NCBI GenBank assembly: GCA_965153455.1
Contig: OZ234500.1
Location: 8,184,001-8,248,000, forward strand
Source: Sphagnum compactum
Lineage: Eukaryota; Bryophyta; Sphagnopsida; Sphagnales
Length of the DNA stretch: 64,000 nucleotides
Direction: 5' to 3'
Shown here: positions 12,879-25,153 of the stretch, one piece after another
How positions within the stretch are numbered: position 1 is the first letter of the stretch
Layout: each line of letters opens with the position of its first letter
Notes under the pieces: model-generated
Database searches by the model: none
Seen by the model: the letters and a program-made list of their open reading frames with translations, nothing else
Told to the model about the DNA's origin: nothing
Made by a program: the position numbers and the translations under genes

Positions 12879-13445
12879 TGCACCTTTTTCTGCAATTAAA
12901 CATTCAACATTTCTTTCTTGAGTTATGTTATATTGACATGCACTATAAGATAGATGCAGAACCAAGAGGATTGCCCAGCAGGAACAGATGGAAACAGATC
13001 AGAGACATTTGCATGAAGTTTGAACTCTTTTGTTCATGTTATGCTATTGTCATTGAAATAAAGGAGCAATTAGGCTCTTTGAGTACAGACCGAACCAGCC
13101 CCCACCAGTGTACCTGAAGAATGGATGGTAAGTGGTCTGGAAACAGTTTTCTGTTGGGTTCCAGCTCATGAGCTAACTCCAGTGGATGGTGCACTGATGG
13201 GTGCTAGTTCACTCTGGCCATGACATCATCACCAAAGTGGTCTGGCACACACCCTAAGAGGCATCTGTTGTTTTTTTTTGAAGTTCACTAGAGCAAGTGT
13301 CAAAAGAGGAAATTGGATTAGCAATGCAAACTAGTTGTGGAAGAAGATATAAGCACGAGGTTACGGATCCCAAAAGATTTAATAAGAAAATGGTGAGGAG
13401 GTTACAAGTTGAAGAAGCAATCAGTGCATGTGACCCTACATAAGA

Positions 13446-13554
13446 ATTTAGTAATAAAGACTATTTGACAGAAACTACAGTACCAAGGACTTGGTACTAC
13501 GGTACTCCCTTGGTAATTAGTTTCTGTCAAACAACTTGTCTTTCTTACTAAATA
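13446..13554. repeat. Foldback/MITE-like hairpin
   Basis: Two arms, 13446-13488 and 13508-13554, are inverted copies over about 43-47 bases with few mismatches and a 2-3-base indel. The core TTTGACAGAAACTA meets TAGTTTCTGTCAAA exactly. The spacer is about 19 bases and itself holds a small TACCAAGG/CCTTGGTA stem. This fits a short MITE or a microRNA-like precursor; no target-site duplication is evident. Confidence 0.7.
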
Positions 13555-13911
13555 CCTAGTATTGAAACTAAGTACCTGCATCAAAACTGTACTGATCAAA
13601 GTCATAACAATGCTTTGTAAGCAAAGATTTGTACTTGCCACCATCTTGCCACGCCAAAGGTCAAGGGAACTGAAAATTTCCAGAACGAAAGAGCACAAAC
13701 CACGGGTGTGTAGTTGGAGGGCTGGATTGTTCAGTAGGCTATGGTTTATTTAGGTTTCAACTAACAAATGGTGAAAGTTTAACATTGCTACCATGAAGTA
13801 TGTCACTTTTTTAACACCTTTGTTTTCATCACCAATAGTATAAGTTCTCTCATTTCCTATTGTGTTACAACTAAGGTGATTTTAATGAAAATTGCATCAC
13901 TGGGTAACCCA

Positions 13912-14003
13912 AAGCTGGTTGGCAGTTGACCTATATCCCAAAGTAACAGAAATCTCGAAGCTGGGTGGCAGCTGACGCATATCACAAAGTAACAGAAATC
14001 TTC
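13912..14003. repeat. 46-bp tandem duplication
   Basis: Two adjacent copies (13912-13957, 13958-14003) share the phrases AAGCTGG-TGGCAG and AAAGTAACAGAAATCT with scattered differences, so the duplication is not recent. Confidence 0.7.
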
Positions 14004-14993
14004 TAAAGTAGGACAAATCAAATTCAGCATTACATATATATCACATTGAAGTACAATATGACAGTACTTGTGGATTCAATATGATAGAAGTACAAGTATC
14101 CACAAATTGTTTGTGGATTGTTGAATGCTAATACAAAATATCATTAAGCACATAAATAGAACGAACTCACAAGAGCACTTGGACATAATAGAAAACTGAG
14201 ATCCACAAACAAAATGTCTTGGCTACCTATTGATAACCACCTGAAGAATTGTTTAATTTTTACAACTAGTGATATGCAAGTGTTGGTCTAGGATATACTC
14301 TGCTCTATGCATGCCTGTGCATGGTATGTAGTCTGGTGGTCTATGCACTCATATTGAAGGACTACCCTACCACGCTGGGATGAACTTAGGCAACCAACCT
14401 TGTACCAGTACAAGCCTGGTATGGACTATAAACATGACATGATACCATTTTCATACTCGTTTCAATATTAAGCTTTTCTCCTGCCTCATTTGAATAAAAA
14501 AATCAGTCTTGGACCCAATAGGAAGTATGCTAGTATGAAAGTACAAAGTACTCACTAAAAAAGGACCCAACACCAAGACCATGTTGGTATGAAAGTTACA
14601 AAGTGGACCCAATACTAAGACCAGGCTTGGTATGTAAATTTTGTTGAAGTACTCAAAACTAGGACCATGCTGATATCTTGAGACGTTGAAATGAAATGAA
14701 CACTGGAAATACTGTTTGCATGCAAAAATGGCTAAAATCCTTAGACTTATGCAGTTGAACTTCTGCCTGAACTTTTCCAAATGGAAAAGGAATGAGCTTA
14801 GGTTTTTATTTCTTCATTCAACCTTTTGTCTTGGTAGTTGTTGTCCTGTGCAATCAGTCCATGGGGGCAGATGTTAAATCAGCCAAGGATCCTAATTGCA
14901 GGCAGTACAAAAGTACTGCCTGCTTCCTTTCTTCACTTTTGCCTGTGTGCCCTCCAAGATGTATCTGGTGATGACCAAACACATTTAGGAGCT

Positions 14994-15101
14994 GCCCAGA
15001 CACACTGGGCAGACTCGGGGTCCTGTTATGCACATTTTGGGCCTGTAATGAACACCACAGGTCCAAAATGCCCACAACAATGAGCCAAAATGTGTCTGGG
15101 C
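14994..15101. repeat. Nested inverted repeats
   Basis: An outer 11-bp inverted repeat, GCCCAGACACA (14994-15004) and TGTGTCTGGGC (15091-15101), encloses an inner stem CATTTTGGGCCTGT (15033-15046) with ACAGGTCCAAAATG (15057-15070), 13 of 14 paired. The left arm also belongs to a local CTGCCCAG/CTGGGCAG stem. Probably a small non-autonomous element or a structured RNA. Confidence 0.6.
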
Positions 15102-16832
15102 AACATTGGGGCTTGTAATGGACACAGGCTGGGATTATGTATCAACTGTTATGTACAATCAATTCAAATTAATAGTTTGCCTCAAAAGTCGGTCTTGAAT
15201 GTTGTTGCCCATTAAAAAAACTTCTACTTATAAATTGAGAGAACATGAACTTGCTTAAAGAGGGACAACAACCTGGTTTAGGTTCATGTTTTCAATTCAG
15301 CAACTGGCGAGTTGCATCCCTATTTGATTTGGATCCTTTGCTCCAAACATCCCAAATCTTAACCAAGAACCTACCTAATACCCTGAACTGGCTAACAATG
15401 GTTATAACTTACACCCAGTGTTTGAGTGATTCATTCTTTCCGAATAGACCATCTGGTTCAAATTCTGTGAAGTGCATGGTGATTGGAAGCTCTCCAGCCA
15501 TAATTTAGGTTTCTTTGGATGCTAGGATTTTGAGAAATAATACAACCTTGGTTACAGGGTAGGATGTTCTTCTTCCCCCTTCAAATTTCATGGGCATCAA
15601 CGGGCATGATTTTGCATCATCGCAAACTTGTTTTGCAAAGAAGAACACGTGTTCATGTTTTGCTGCAGAATATTAAAAATTCAACATTTATGATTTAGTA
15701 CAAGGTGCAGAACTCAAACTTGACACCGCATTGGTGCAACAACAACTATTTATCAATAACTTACTTCCAAACACCATATTGCAACAACTTCTTTGTTTTT
15801 GTTTAACAAAAACTGGCACTGACATTTATGCCAACCTTGCGACAAAACCATGTACATGTCGTGTCACTCAAGGATATACGTTTTGATCCCCTGAAATTGG
15901 ATTGAGGTGTTTAATGTCTTGTAGTTAGAGGTAATGTTTTTCCCAACATATCTCGATCCATTTTGTTTCCATTCGGTTCTGAGACTCAGTTATAGATCTA
16001 GACAGTAAAAAAACCCGAGAATGGGTCATTTGGGCAGAGATCTGGGCACAACAACTGGTATGGAACAAGAGACCCACAATTAGAAGCAGACTTCCTGGCA
16101 CCCAGATCTGGTTCTAACTAACAACACCAGAACGGGCAATTGTTCAAAAATTAACGGATGGTTAAGCCTACAGTTATAAACCATTGGAGGTGCAAGATCT
16201 TCCCATGTCAACAACATTCTTTTCAGTGGCAACAATCATGAACCTCCAGGAACTGTAAATGCAATGCAAAGTTTGATGCAGTAGATGTTTTTGGTCAGTT
16301 TCTTGGATGCATGTGCATAAAATCTTGTCATGGTTGAAATCTTGACCCCTTTTAACTCCAAAGCAAAAAAAGTCTTGCATAGTTGGTGTTTGCAAGTTAT
16401 GGTGTACATGATTTTAAGCAAAACTAAGACTACATAAGTATCAAAAATTAATAACATGGATGATTTCACTTATTTTTGAATTTTTTTAGATATAAAATAT
16501 AAATAATTTTGGGGTTCAAAATTAAAATAAGTCATGAAAACCATGAATATGCAATTGATTCATAATCGCACCTTGGTGTAAATGTACATTTTTCTTTGAT
16601 TTAAACTCCAAGATTTCAAAACAAATTGAAAGCTTTTATGGAGAAGATTATTCCTTATGTTAATAACTTCATATGTGTAGCATTCCACTAAAAAACTTCA
16701 CATGAAAACTAGTCCTCCTTAACCTTTTTGTTGTAATTGCAACAATGTTTCAAAGTTCTACAAATTAAAAATATACTTCATAAATCAAGTAAACCTTGAA
16801 AATAAATTCCCAAAAATAAGTATAGGATTTAA

Positions 16833-17108
16833 GGTAAAGACATTGATTTTTTTTGAAAAGCCTATAGGGTAGGTTGAACGTTTAAGGTAAACACATTAAA
16901 TTTTTTTTTTGAAAAACCAACAAATAGGTTAAACTTTTAAGTTAGGCAACTATAAGTTTTTTGAAAAACCAAAAAGTAAGACAAACTTTTAACACAAACA
17001 CATTGAACTTTTAAGGTAAACACATTGAATTTTTTGAAAAAAAATAAGTACGTTGAACTTTTAAGGTGGTCATATTGAATTTTTTTTAAAAACCAACAAA
17101 TAGGTTGT
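16833..17108. repeat. Degenerate tandem repeats, about 55-60 bp
   Basis: About five imperfect copies of a unit built on AAGGTAAACACATTGAATTT, then GAAAAACCAACAAATAGGTT, then an AACTTTTAAG block. Copies differ mainly in the length of their T runs, which suggests slippage. Confidence 0.6.
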
Positions 17109-17698
17109 TATTTTAAAATAGATGATTGGATTTAATTTCTTGTAAAACTTAGTACCTTCACAAATTTTAGTTTTCATTTGTTATAAAATGTTGCACCTAT
17201 ACGATTTTCAGCTTGGAGGAATGTGTAATTATTACATGAAACCAAACCTTATTTTCAAACTAGGCCCAAAGTTTTTTCAATTTGAAAAAAATTGTCAAAG
17301 CCAAACTGCAAAGCAAGGATTAGAGTCATGGTTGTGAATTAGGGTGTCATTAATTTAGGTTAGAAGAAGTTAGGTTAGAATGTGTTTCCCATAGTAGCAC
17401 CCAACAAAATAAAATACCCTCATGACTCCTTTTTTGTTCATGCTATTGTGTCTTTTGGTTAGTACTTCCCCCATTTTGCTTGCTTTGTGCACGTATTAAA
17501 ATAGTGGAATTGTAATCCATGGTTCACATTTGACTTCACACTATGCCAAAACATGGCATATATTATTTCACATATTGTTGTGTTTGTGGTAATTTAGGTC
17601 ATATATTATTACATGACTGTGTAATAAAATCATACTTGTGGCTTATGCCACCAATAATAATTTTGGTTAGAGTTATTTATGCCATTAGTCATGTGACT

Positions 17699-17723
17699 TT
17701 TATTATTATTATTATTATTATTA
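17699..17723. repeat. (ATT)n microsatellite
   Basis: About eight ATT units in a T-rich context. Confidence 0.9.
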
Positions 17724-18161
17724 CATTTACAGTGAAATAATAAATATTTATTGATTTATGAAATGTCGACACATGTTTAAAAATAATAAAATCATGTTGA
17801 TAATCTAGTTACCTATTTATTAACATAATTTATTAGCCTTGTTTAAGCTAGAGCCTCAAACAACCTAGGCTAGCTTACAAAATTAGGTTGCCTAAGTTAG
17901 GTAACCTAAAAGTTTAAATTAGAAGCTTAAGTAAGTAGGTAGGTAGGCATAGATAGGTAAATTATATCTTATTTATTTATTTGGTCACAAGCTTTTTTTA
18001 TTGGCTCATCACAAGTGATACTTACACTTTGAGTATATTTAGTACATGTATTGTGTGTAAACTAATATTCTTTCATCTAGTCATATAGTTTACAAGGTTG
18101 AACTTGTTGACAAAAGATATGAGACAAATTTAATGAAAGGAAAAAATTACAACAATAAAAG

Positions 18162-18281
18162 TCAAGAAAAAAACTTAAAAATCTTACTTTGATCTTACTT
18201 TGTTAAAGTTGGCTACCTTTGCATGGGACAAAGCATGATGTGTGAGATTTTCAAAGTAAGATTTTTAAATTTTTTTCTTGA
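18162..18281. repeat. Long near-perfect foldback (30-bp arms)
   Basis: Arm 18162-18191 and arm 18252-18281 are inverted copies with 29 of 30 positions matching, separated by 60 bases. The left arm is followed by a second copy of its last ten bases (ATCTTACTTTG repeated). It lies about 700 bases before the hAT remnant at 18959. Consistent with a MITE or a hairpin RNA precursor. Confidence 0.75.
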
Positions 18282-18958
18282 TTTTTTTCATTCTTTAATT
18301 TTTTTTATTATACTATGTCTTTATGTCCTTCTTATCTCTTTCTTTTTTTCACCTTTTCCCCCTTTTTTGTTAATTTTTTAATAAGAAACTTGTAAAGTTA
18401 AAATTGGAATTCCATTTTTTTATAAAAAGTCATAACTGAATTATTATTATTATTATTTCTTTTATTTGCTTATTTATTTATTTTTACATGATTATTTTTT
18501 GTGTCTTGTATTTAAAAAATCATTGTGGGTTTGAATTACATGTTTGTTTTTTTTTGTGCAAGATTTATAATAAACATTTTCATATACATACACATACATA
18601 CATTCATACATACTCATATTTTAACTTTTTTATTTTGAACAATGGTGAGAGGAAAAAGTTGTGAGTATCTTGCTTTATAAATGTTGATTGTTTGCACTTT
18701 CAATTATGGTAGTAAATTAGTAGACCATAAAGATTTTATTTTTCCCCTCCACTCATTGGGCTGCATTCTCTTGAAAATTGAACATAAAACAATTGTTTGC
18801 AAATGAAAATAGACCAAGTGAAAATGCATGTCATGTTTTCATGGATGAAGTGGAAATTGAAGATGGACTTTTGTAAAGAAAATCCAAGTCTTCAAATATA
18901 AGAAAAAGAAATCTAGAAAATGATTAAAAGAAAATGAAAAACAATTTGTGAAAACTGC

Positions 18959-21290
18959 ATGTCCAAAGAAAATTTTGGAAACTACACAATAAAATCACCT
19001 TATGTTGGGCATCTTTACTATGGTAATGATAATAAAGATGTGGATCTTAAATATATTCAAGCCATGCATCATATTCTTTGTTACAATAATCTAATTTTAG
19101 TTTCAAACCCAAAAACCCAAGGCTTAATTTTATATAATATAATAACTAATAACTACATTGAAAAAACATGTGTTTGTAGACCATTGTGTCATTCTCAAAG
19201 TGTTTGAAGAGGAAGTGAATGGTCATTTGAGAACATAATTGGAAAAACAACTAGCAAATAAAAGGCATAATATATTTGGTAATTGTATCTACATTTTCTT
19301 TTTTCTACAAAAGATCTTTTCAAGAAAGATGATGTGTAGGGAAAATAAGATTTGCAAGATCTAAGATTCTTAATTGTCAAAAGTCGGTTGCCTTTGAGAT
19401 TTGTGAAAAGTGTTTGATTGAAATGTTTCAATATGCATTTGTGTCCAAAAGTTGTCTTTCCTTCCATAAAACAATTATCCTAAGGAATGTTACTCAAATT
19501 AATGGAAAAAAACTAAATAGTTGTATATTTTACTAGCCTTAGCAAAATGTAATTCTACAATTATAAGTTTCGGATTATGAATGTCAAAAGGTGCACATGA
19601 CATTTTAAAATTGGTGATCAAATATTTGGGGGTTGATTCATAACCAAAAGATATTACCCTTGGACTTTTTGAGGGCACAAATATTACTAATCAAACTTTG
19701 GTTATAAATTTAATAGAGTTGTTGAAGATAATTTGAGGAGGACATTTTTTGTTATTTGATGGATGAGGGTTATAATTAAATGCTATGATTGCAACACTAA
19801 AATTAGTTGTAAATTGTGAGGTTTTGGGTGTTGATGAAAGTCTCCATGGAACTTATTTTGGCCATACATTTTCTAAAGCTTGTCAATATGCTACCATGGA
19901 TGAAAAAGTTTAAAAAGGTTTGAAATATGTATCTATTAAGACTACTCATGGGGATTTGGCAAAAATTATCACTTGGCCTAAAAAGTTAGAGAAAATTAGA
20001 CGAATGGAACAAAACATGTTTTAATTTTGATCTTCCCCCAAAGAAATTGAATACCCCAGTGAAAACAAGTTAAAATTTTAATCTTTTGCTGATTTAAAAA
20101 AAATTTCCATTTCTTTTTAAAACTTTTGCAAAAAATAGGACCTAAGATTTTTTTCTTTTACAAATTTGCTAACAAAGTGATATTTTTTCAAGAAGTTTCA
20201 TAGTTCAAGAAAGTTACTATACTTTATTATAAGATGCAAAATACGATGAAGATGACTACATGAGTGCCACTTCCTTTGACATGGCACATTCTTAAATTAT
20301 TATTGATTGTTTGTCCCCTATTGTATTTGTTTGTGTATTAAGCCAATTTAAGGGTCATTGGTTGCGAACTAATGCATTAAATTCTGATATTTCCATGAGT
20401 TTGAAATTGAGGAATGAAATTGAAATTACAACTTTCTTTGATAACCTAATGAAAAAAGATGCAAATGTTGTTATTGAGTTAACATGTTTAACTTCGAACA
20501 TTAAAAAGGAGGTTTGTGTGGGTTTGGATTCTTTTTTTCTTTTTTTAAAAAATATGAAAAAAACCCATAATATGTCATCTTGATGTTGAACCTCATGTTT
20601 AAAATCTTCATTTAATATCCTCACTTATTGAATGTGAACAATGTATACCATTGTTGAAGGATATGATAAAAGGATTTCCATTCTATGTTCCTAAAATCCC
20701 ATCCTAATTTGCATCTGCGCTTGATTGAATTTGAAAGTGACATTATTGACCAAGTAGTTGATGAAGAATGCAATTTGGATTAAATTTGAAAGTGACATTA
20801 TTGACCAAGTAGTTGATGAAGAATGCAATTTGGATATTTTTGAGATGGTTGTTAATATAAGTAAGTTAGCGAAGGAGCTCACCAATGGAGTTCTTAATGT
20901 TCAAGGGATATCAAATGGATATCAAAAACATCAAATGTCATTTTCAATGGTGGGAGAAACATGAGACCATGTTCCCTATTGCTAGATTTCTTACATGTCA
21001 AATGTTAGAAACTTTGGATCACAAATTGAGATGAAGAGGATCTTTTTTCTAACTAGAAATAATTACTAATGGATCGAGATGTTTGCAATCTAATAATTGA
21101 CACAAATTGAGTTTTGTGAGCACAAACATGCCCAATGACTCTACAAATGATCACAAATCCCCTTTTAGTTTGGTAGAATTAATTGAGATTGATGCAAATT
21201 TGGAAACGAGTTGGAGAACTCTGAAGGATCTTTTTTAAGTTCAAAGGGATGAGGTTGTGGATACATAAGATTTGGATAAAGACATTACTT
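18959..21290 (+). mobile_element. Degenerate hAT transposase, near full length
   Basis: A decayed hAT-superfamily transposase on the plus strand. About 18959-19090 gives an N-terminal block (GNYTIKSPYVGH, YYGNDNKDVDL). About 19820-20000 gives the core region in several frames (phrases corresponding to the FGHAF-CQYAT and KIITWPKKSGK motifs of the family). 20311-20583 gives GHWLRTNALNSDISMSLKLRNEIE. About 20960-21290 gives the C-terminal dimerisation region in broken form (MFPIARFLTCQML, then a GSQIE-RIF-like segment). Frameshifts and stops are many, so it cannot make transposase. A 55-bp tandem duplication at 20728-20837 adds a further frameshift. The family matches the copy at the left edge of the window. 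Ends and target-site duplication were not resolved. Confidence 0.85.
20728..20837. repeat. 55-bp tandem duplication inside the hAT remnant
   Basis: The segment starting AATTTGAAAGTGACATTATT occurs at 20728 and again at 20783, nearly identical. As 55 is not a multiple of three it shifts the frame, and the first copy ends in a TAA stop. Confidence 0.9.
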
Positions 21291-24200
21291 GTTCACCTTT
21301 TTCATCAATTTTTAATTTATTTTTACTTTTCAATCTTGAAGTGTGTAAAAAAAAGAATTTATAATGAATTAAAATTTGATAACTAGGTTGTGAGAACTGG
21401 ATATAAAAATTGCATGTTATTGCAATTTAAAGAATTGATATGTCGGAGAACCAGCTGAGTAATGAAAAAATAAAAATTCTCATACCCCGGTCAGTTCTCA
21501 CCAGCCCCAAATTTTATATATATATATAAAAACTGCTCCAATTCTCACAAGCCTATGTAAGAATTGGAATTGGGCGGCTCTCAAAAGAAAAAAAAAACTT
21601 GGACCAATTATTATTGTGCACAATACTGGGCTTAAGGCTTTGAATGGAAGTAATTTGTGCTGGGTTCAATTTCTTTTTAATTTTTTAATGTTTATTTTCC
21701 TCATGATTTTGCAAAAGTGGTGACTGACCTCCTTTTGAAAACTCTAATTGTACACCAAATAAAAATAATAAAAATAATAATTTCCGAGATATTTCCAAAT
21801 ATAATTTCACAAAATAGCAAAAAAAATTTGCCACAAAAAACATTAAAAGTGGCCCGAATCGTATGAAAAATGTCTCAAAGTATTTTTCATATGGAAATAT
21901 ATATATGACTCTTACGAATATTTGGTGTCTGGACCAAATTGGTATGAAAATGCTTCAAAGTAATTTTCATTACTAAAGACACCTCCCCCTCATGACATAT
22001 TGAATGATTTCAATGGCAAGTACCAGACCGGTATGAGTAGACTCGTTCCCTATTATCTGTCTTTCATACCAGTACTTGTGTGTGCTCCCAATTGATCGAC
22101 TTGAATGTATGCACTGGACTCGTATGAGTGTTTCCCAATATCTTTGATACAAAGAAGGTGACCTTTTTATGAGTGCTCCACTGGCCCACTATTTGTACTT
22201 TCCTCACTCAAATAGTTGAGTTGGGTTTTTTATGCAAAAAGTTTTGAAATTTTTTCAAACCCATTTGTGGTGCGTTTGTTGCAACGAATCTTTTGAATGA
22301 AGAGACGAGCTTTCGTTGCAGTTGAGGGTTTTTCTAGTCTTATTGCTCTTTCAGGTTTCCCCATCCCTATCTTTTGCTGTTTTGCTTCTGGTGTGGGATC
22401 TGGAATATAATTTGTTCGTTTGCCTCTTCGTGACTCGCTTTGGGTTTTGCTTTTTTGGCTCGGGACTTGAGTCCTCTCTCTTTTATTTGTTCTTTCTTTC
22501 TCGAATGTGCTTTGTTGACCTTGCCTACTACCAAGGCAAGGATATTGTGTTTAGATTCATTACAGAGTATAGTAGCTTAAGGGATTTTTATAGGCCCCTA
22601 GGTGAATAATAATAGGTCTATTTTTATATGAGGATTTTTGAAGGATGATATTTTGGCTTGTGTTGAAACTTGAGATTAGTTACAGAGTTATAATGTCTTG
22701 ATGGATTTTGGTTTTTTTAGAGGATTTTGTGAAGATTATATTTTGGCATGGTGAAATATTGAGTTTCCATAATTCTTCTTTTGCCTTAAATCACTTTTTA
22801 ATGTAAATGGCAAGGCCACAGTGTGACACACCACTGGTTTAAGGCAAAGCAATCAAGCAGCATGGCTGCTTGATTGGCGAGAAAAAATATACTTTTATTC
22901 ATCAAAAATGCGCTCAATTTAGAAATCAGATTATAAGCTATTATGTGCTCTGTTTACCATGTACACAGAAGGAAACGGGTTTCATCATTAAGCTATGTGT
23001 TTAGTTAGTGGTTTGCCCTTTCGAAGTGGGGTGAGGAATAGTGAGATGATCATCTAGACAATAAGGGATATGTGAGCATACAAAGCTAAGGTGGCATAAA
23101 ATCATTAGTTTAGGCACTATGATACATTTCACTAAATTGCAAACAAAAACAAGTATATTACAAACACCGTGTAAAATCTACAATGACCCGAGTTCAACTT
23201 TGGGCCCAAATGTAACAGAAATACTTTTTTAAAAAAATAGAAAATTTATTAACCCTTTCACCCATAATGTGACCAAATGAATTGCATTGCAGTTGGATAG
23301 ATAGTAAGTAGGTGGGCAACAAACATGGAAACTGGCCCCTTCTAAGCCCTCTGGAGTCTGCATTCCCCAAGTTTCATAAGGAACCCAAGTAGCTACGGAG
23401 CTGAAAAGCCATCAAACCAGGCAAACATTTAGCCTAAAGATTTGCATTTGAATACATTCTAATAGCTAATGTGAGCATGAAGACAAACACAGAGTTTGAA
23501 CACTGTAGGTACTCTCCTTCAATTATTGTTGCTGCTTTTGCTATAGTATTATGCATATCCAAAATTGGTACTTTGCTTTCCTCCAATTGCATCTCCATTC
23601 TCTATTCCACCTTTCCCCAAGCAGTGTTGTTGTTCTTAGGAATTGTTTTATAGCCAAAACAATGGTCATCATCCCTAAGAAGAAGATTTAGCCAATCTGG
23701 CCTGTACAAATCTTTCATCATTTTTCTATATATTTTTTTACTACACACTGAAAACCAAATGCAAAAATCTGGAATTTTTATAGAAAAAAATTATTAAAAA
23801 AAAAAAATCCCTTCTACTACTAGCTATCCTAAACCTCCAAAAATCACTTTATTTTCAAGTTTTTAATATGTGATTTTGAACCTTTTGGGCAAAATTTCAA
23901 TCCAAGTAGGCTGGCTCAAAGGAGGAAAGACATGTTTCACATAGCCATTTATAGTTTATATATATGTATATATTATGAAAGCTTAACTTTGGGCAAAACA
24001 CATGGGAAAAAAAAGTGTGGTGCTATTGGGAACATCTTGAGGAACAAAATGAGAACTTGTAGAACACTTTGGGAACACAATGGGAGCACATTGGTGGGGA
24101 CAACATCCCATATCAAGCCTCCTCCTCATTGGATGCATGAAAATTAGGGTCCTAAAACTGTTTGTCACCATTTTTAAACTGGGCTAATACCCCTACACCC

Positions 24201-24346
24201 CCCTACCTAGCCCTTCCTAAAAGGCTATACACCTACCTATTGTGGGACCACCATGAAACCATAGAGGGAAGAAAACATAAAAAATAGAATGAAATTGGTT
24301 TGGGTAGATTGAAGAAGCTAGTAGGGTATGCTTGAGGTGGCCAAAG

Positions 24347-24372
24347 ATCATCCATCCATCCATCCATCCACC
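24347..24372. repeat. (CATC)n microsatellite
   Basis: About five to six CATC units. Confidence 0.85.
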
Positions 24373-25124
24373 TTAATAAATTCCTTTCCCCTTGCCTCAT
24401 CATACAAGTGTGATGAGAATTGAGTACCTTATTGTTGGCTTTGTCCTCAACAAAGGTGTCCAGTTTCCATTCACTTGGAATCTGCTGCTAGGCTCTGGGC
24501 CCCAGGGGCCTGGCATAGAGCTCATGTGTAGCTTGAGGATAACTGCAAACCAGCTGCCAGCCAAAGCTTGTGCAGGTCCATCACCAGGGATTTGTTTTTC
24601 CCCAATTTCTTGAAATTGGAAAATCTGTAAAATATTTTTTTTCCCAAAAAAGAAAAGAAAAAGATTGATAAATTTTACACTAGAACAAAAAAAATCCCAC
24701 ATTTTCCCACATTTTTTTTCCAATAATATTAGCAAAACTAGATGAATTTTACACTAGAAAAAAACATTCCCAAAATTTCCCTAATTTTTGGTCTCATGAC
24801 ATCTTCTTCACCAGCTTGCAAATTTTTCATCATGTGGGGGAGGCTTGGTCTTTTGTGCCAATTATCTCTGACAACAGAACAGCTGGTGGCACTGCACAAT
24901 GTTCAGAGTTTAGGGTTTTTTTAAACACTAAATAAGGCTGGCTTATTCATCATACCCAGACACTCATGAGGGAGGGGTTCTTTCTTTTTCTCTTTTTGCA
25001 GTACACATGCATATTGGCATATCCTTAAAGCTCTTTTGGTCTAGCCATATATGTATAATATAGACTACAAGGCTAGAGCTTGATGTGGTGCTATACCAAA
25101 ATCAATTCAATAGTCTTGATTGTT

Positions 25125-25153
25125 TGTTTACAAAAGCAATGCTTTTGTAAACA
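25125..25153. repeat. 29-nt near-perfect palindrome
   Basis: TGTTTACAAAAGCA is followed after one base by its exact reverse complement. Such a short-spaced perfect palindrome is easily lost and stands out in this decayed DNA. Confidence 0.9.

Larger units (their letters stand above)
12879..18958. other. Long intergenic region with foldbacks and repeats
   Basis: About 6 kb with no recognisable gene. The first part includes the 3' untranslated region of the reductase gene. After it come a 109-nt hairpin (13446-13554), a 46-bp tandem duplication (13912-14003), a cluster of nested stems (14994-15101), degenerate 50-60-bp tandem copies (16833-17108), an ATT microsatellite (17699-17723) and a long foldback (18162-18281). 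Short open frames are scattered and unsupported. Confidence 0.6.

Noticed and set aside
24400-24735. Overlapping frames on both strands in a GC-richer patch
   Set aside because: No recognised motif, no plausible splice continuation, and both strands are equally open.
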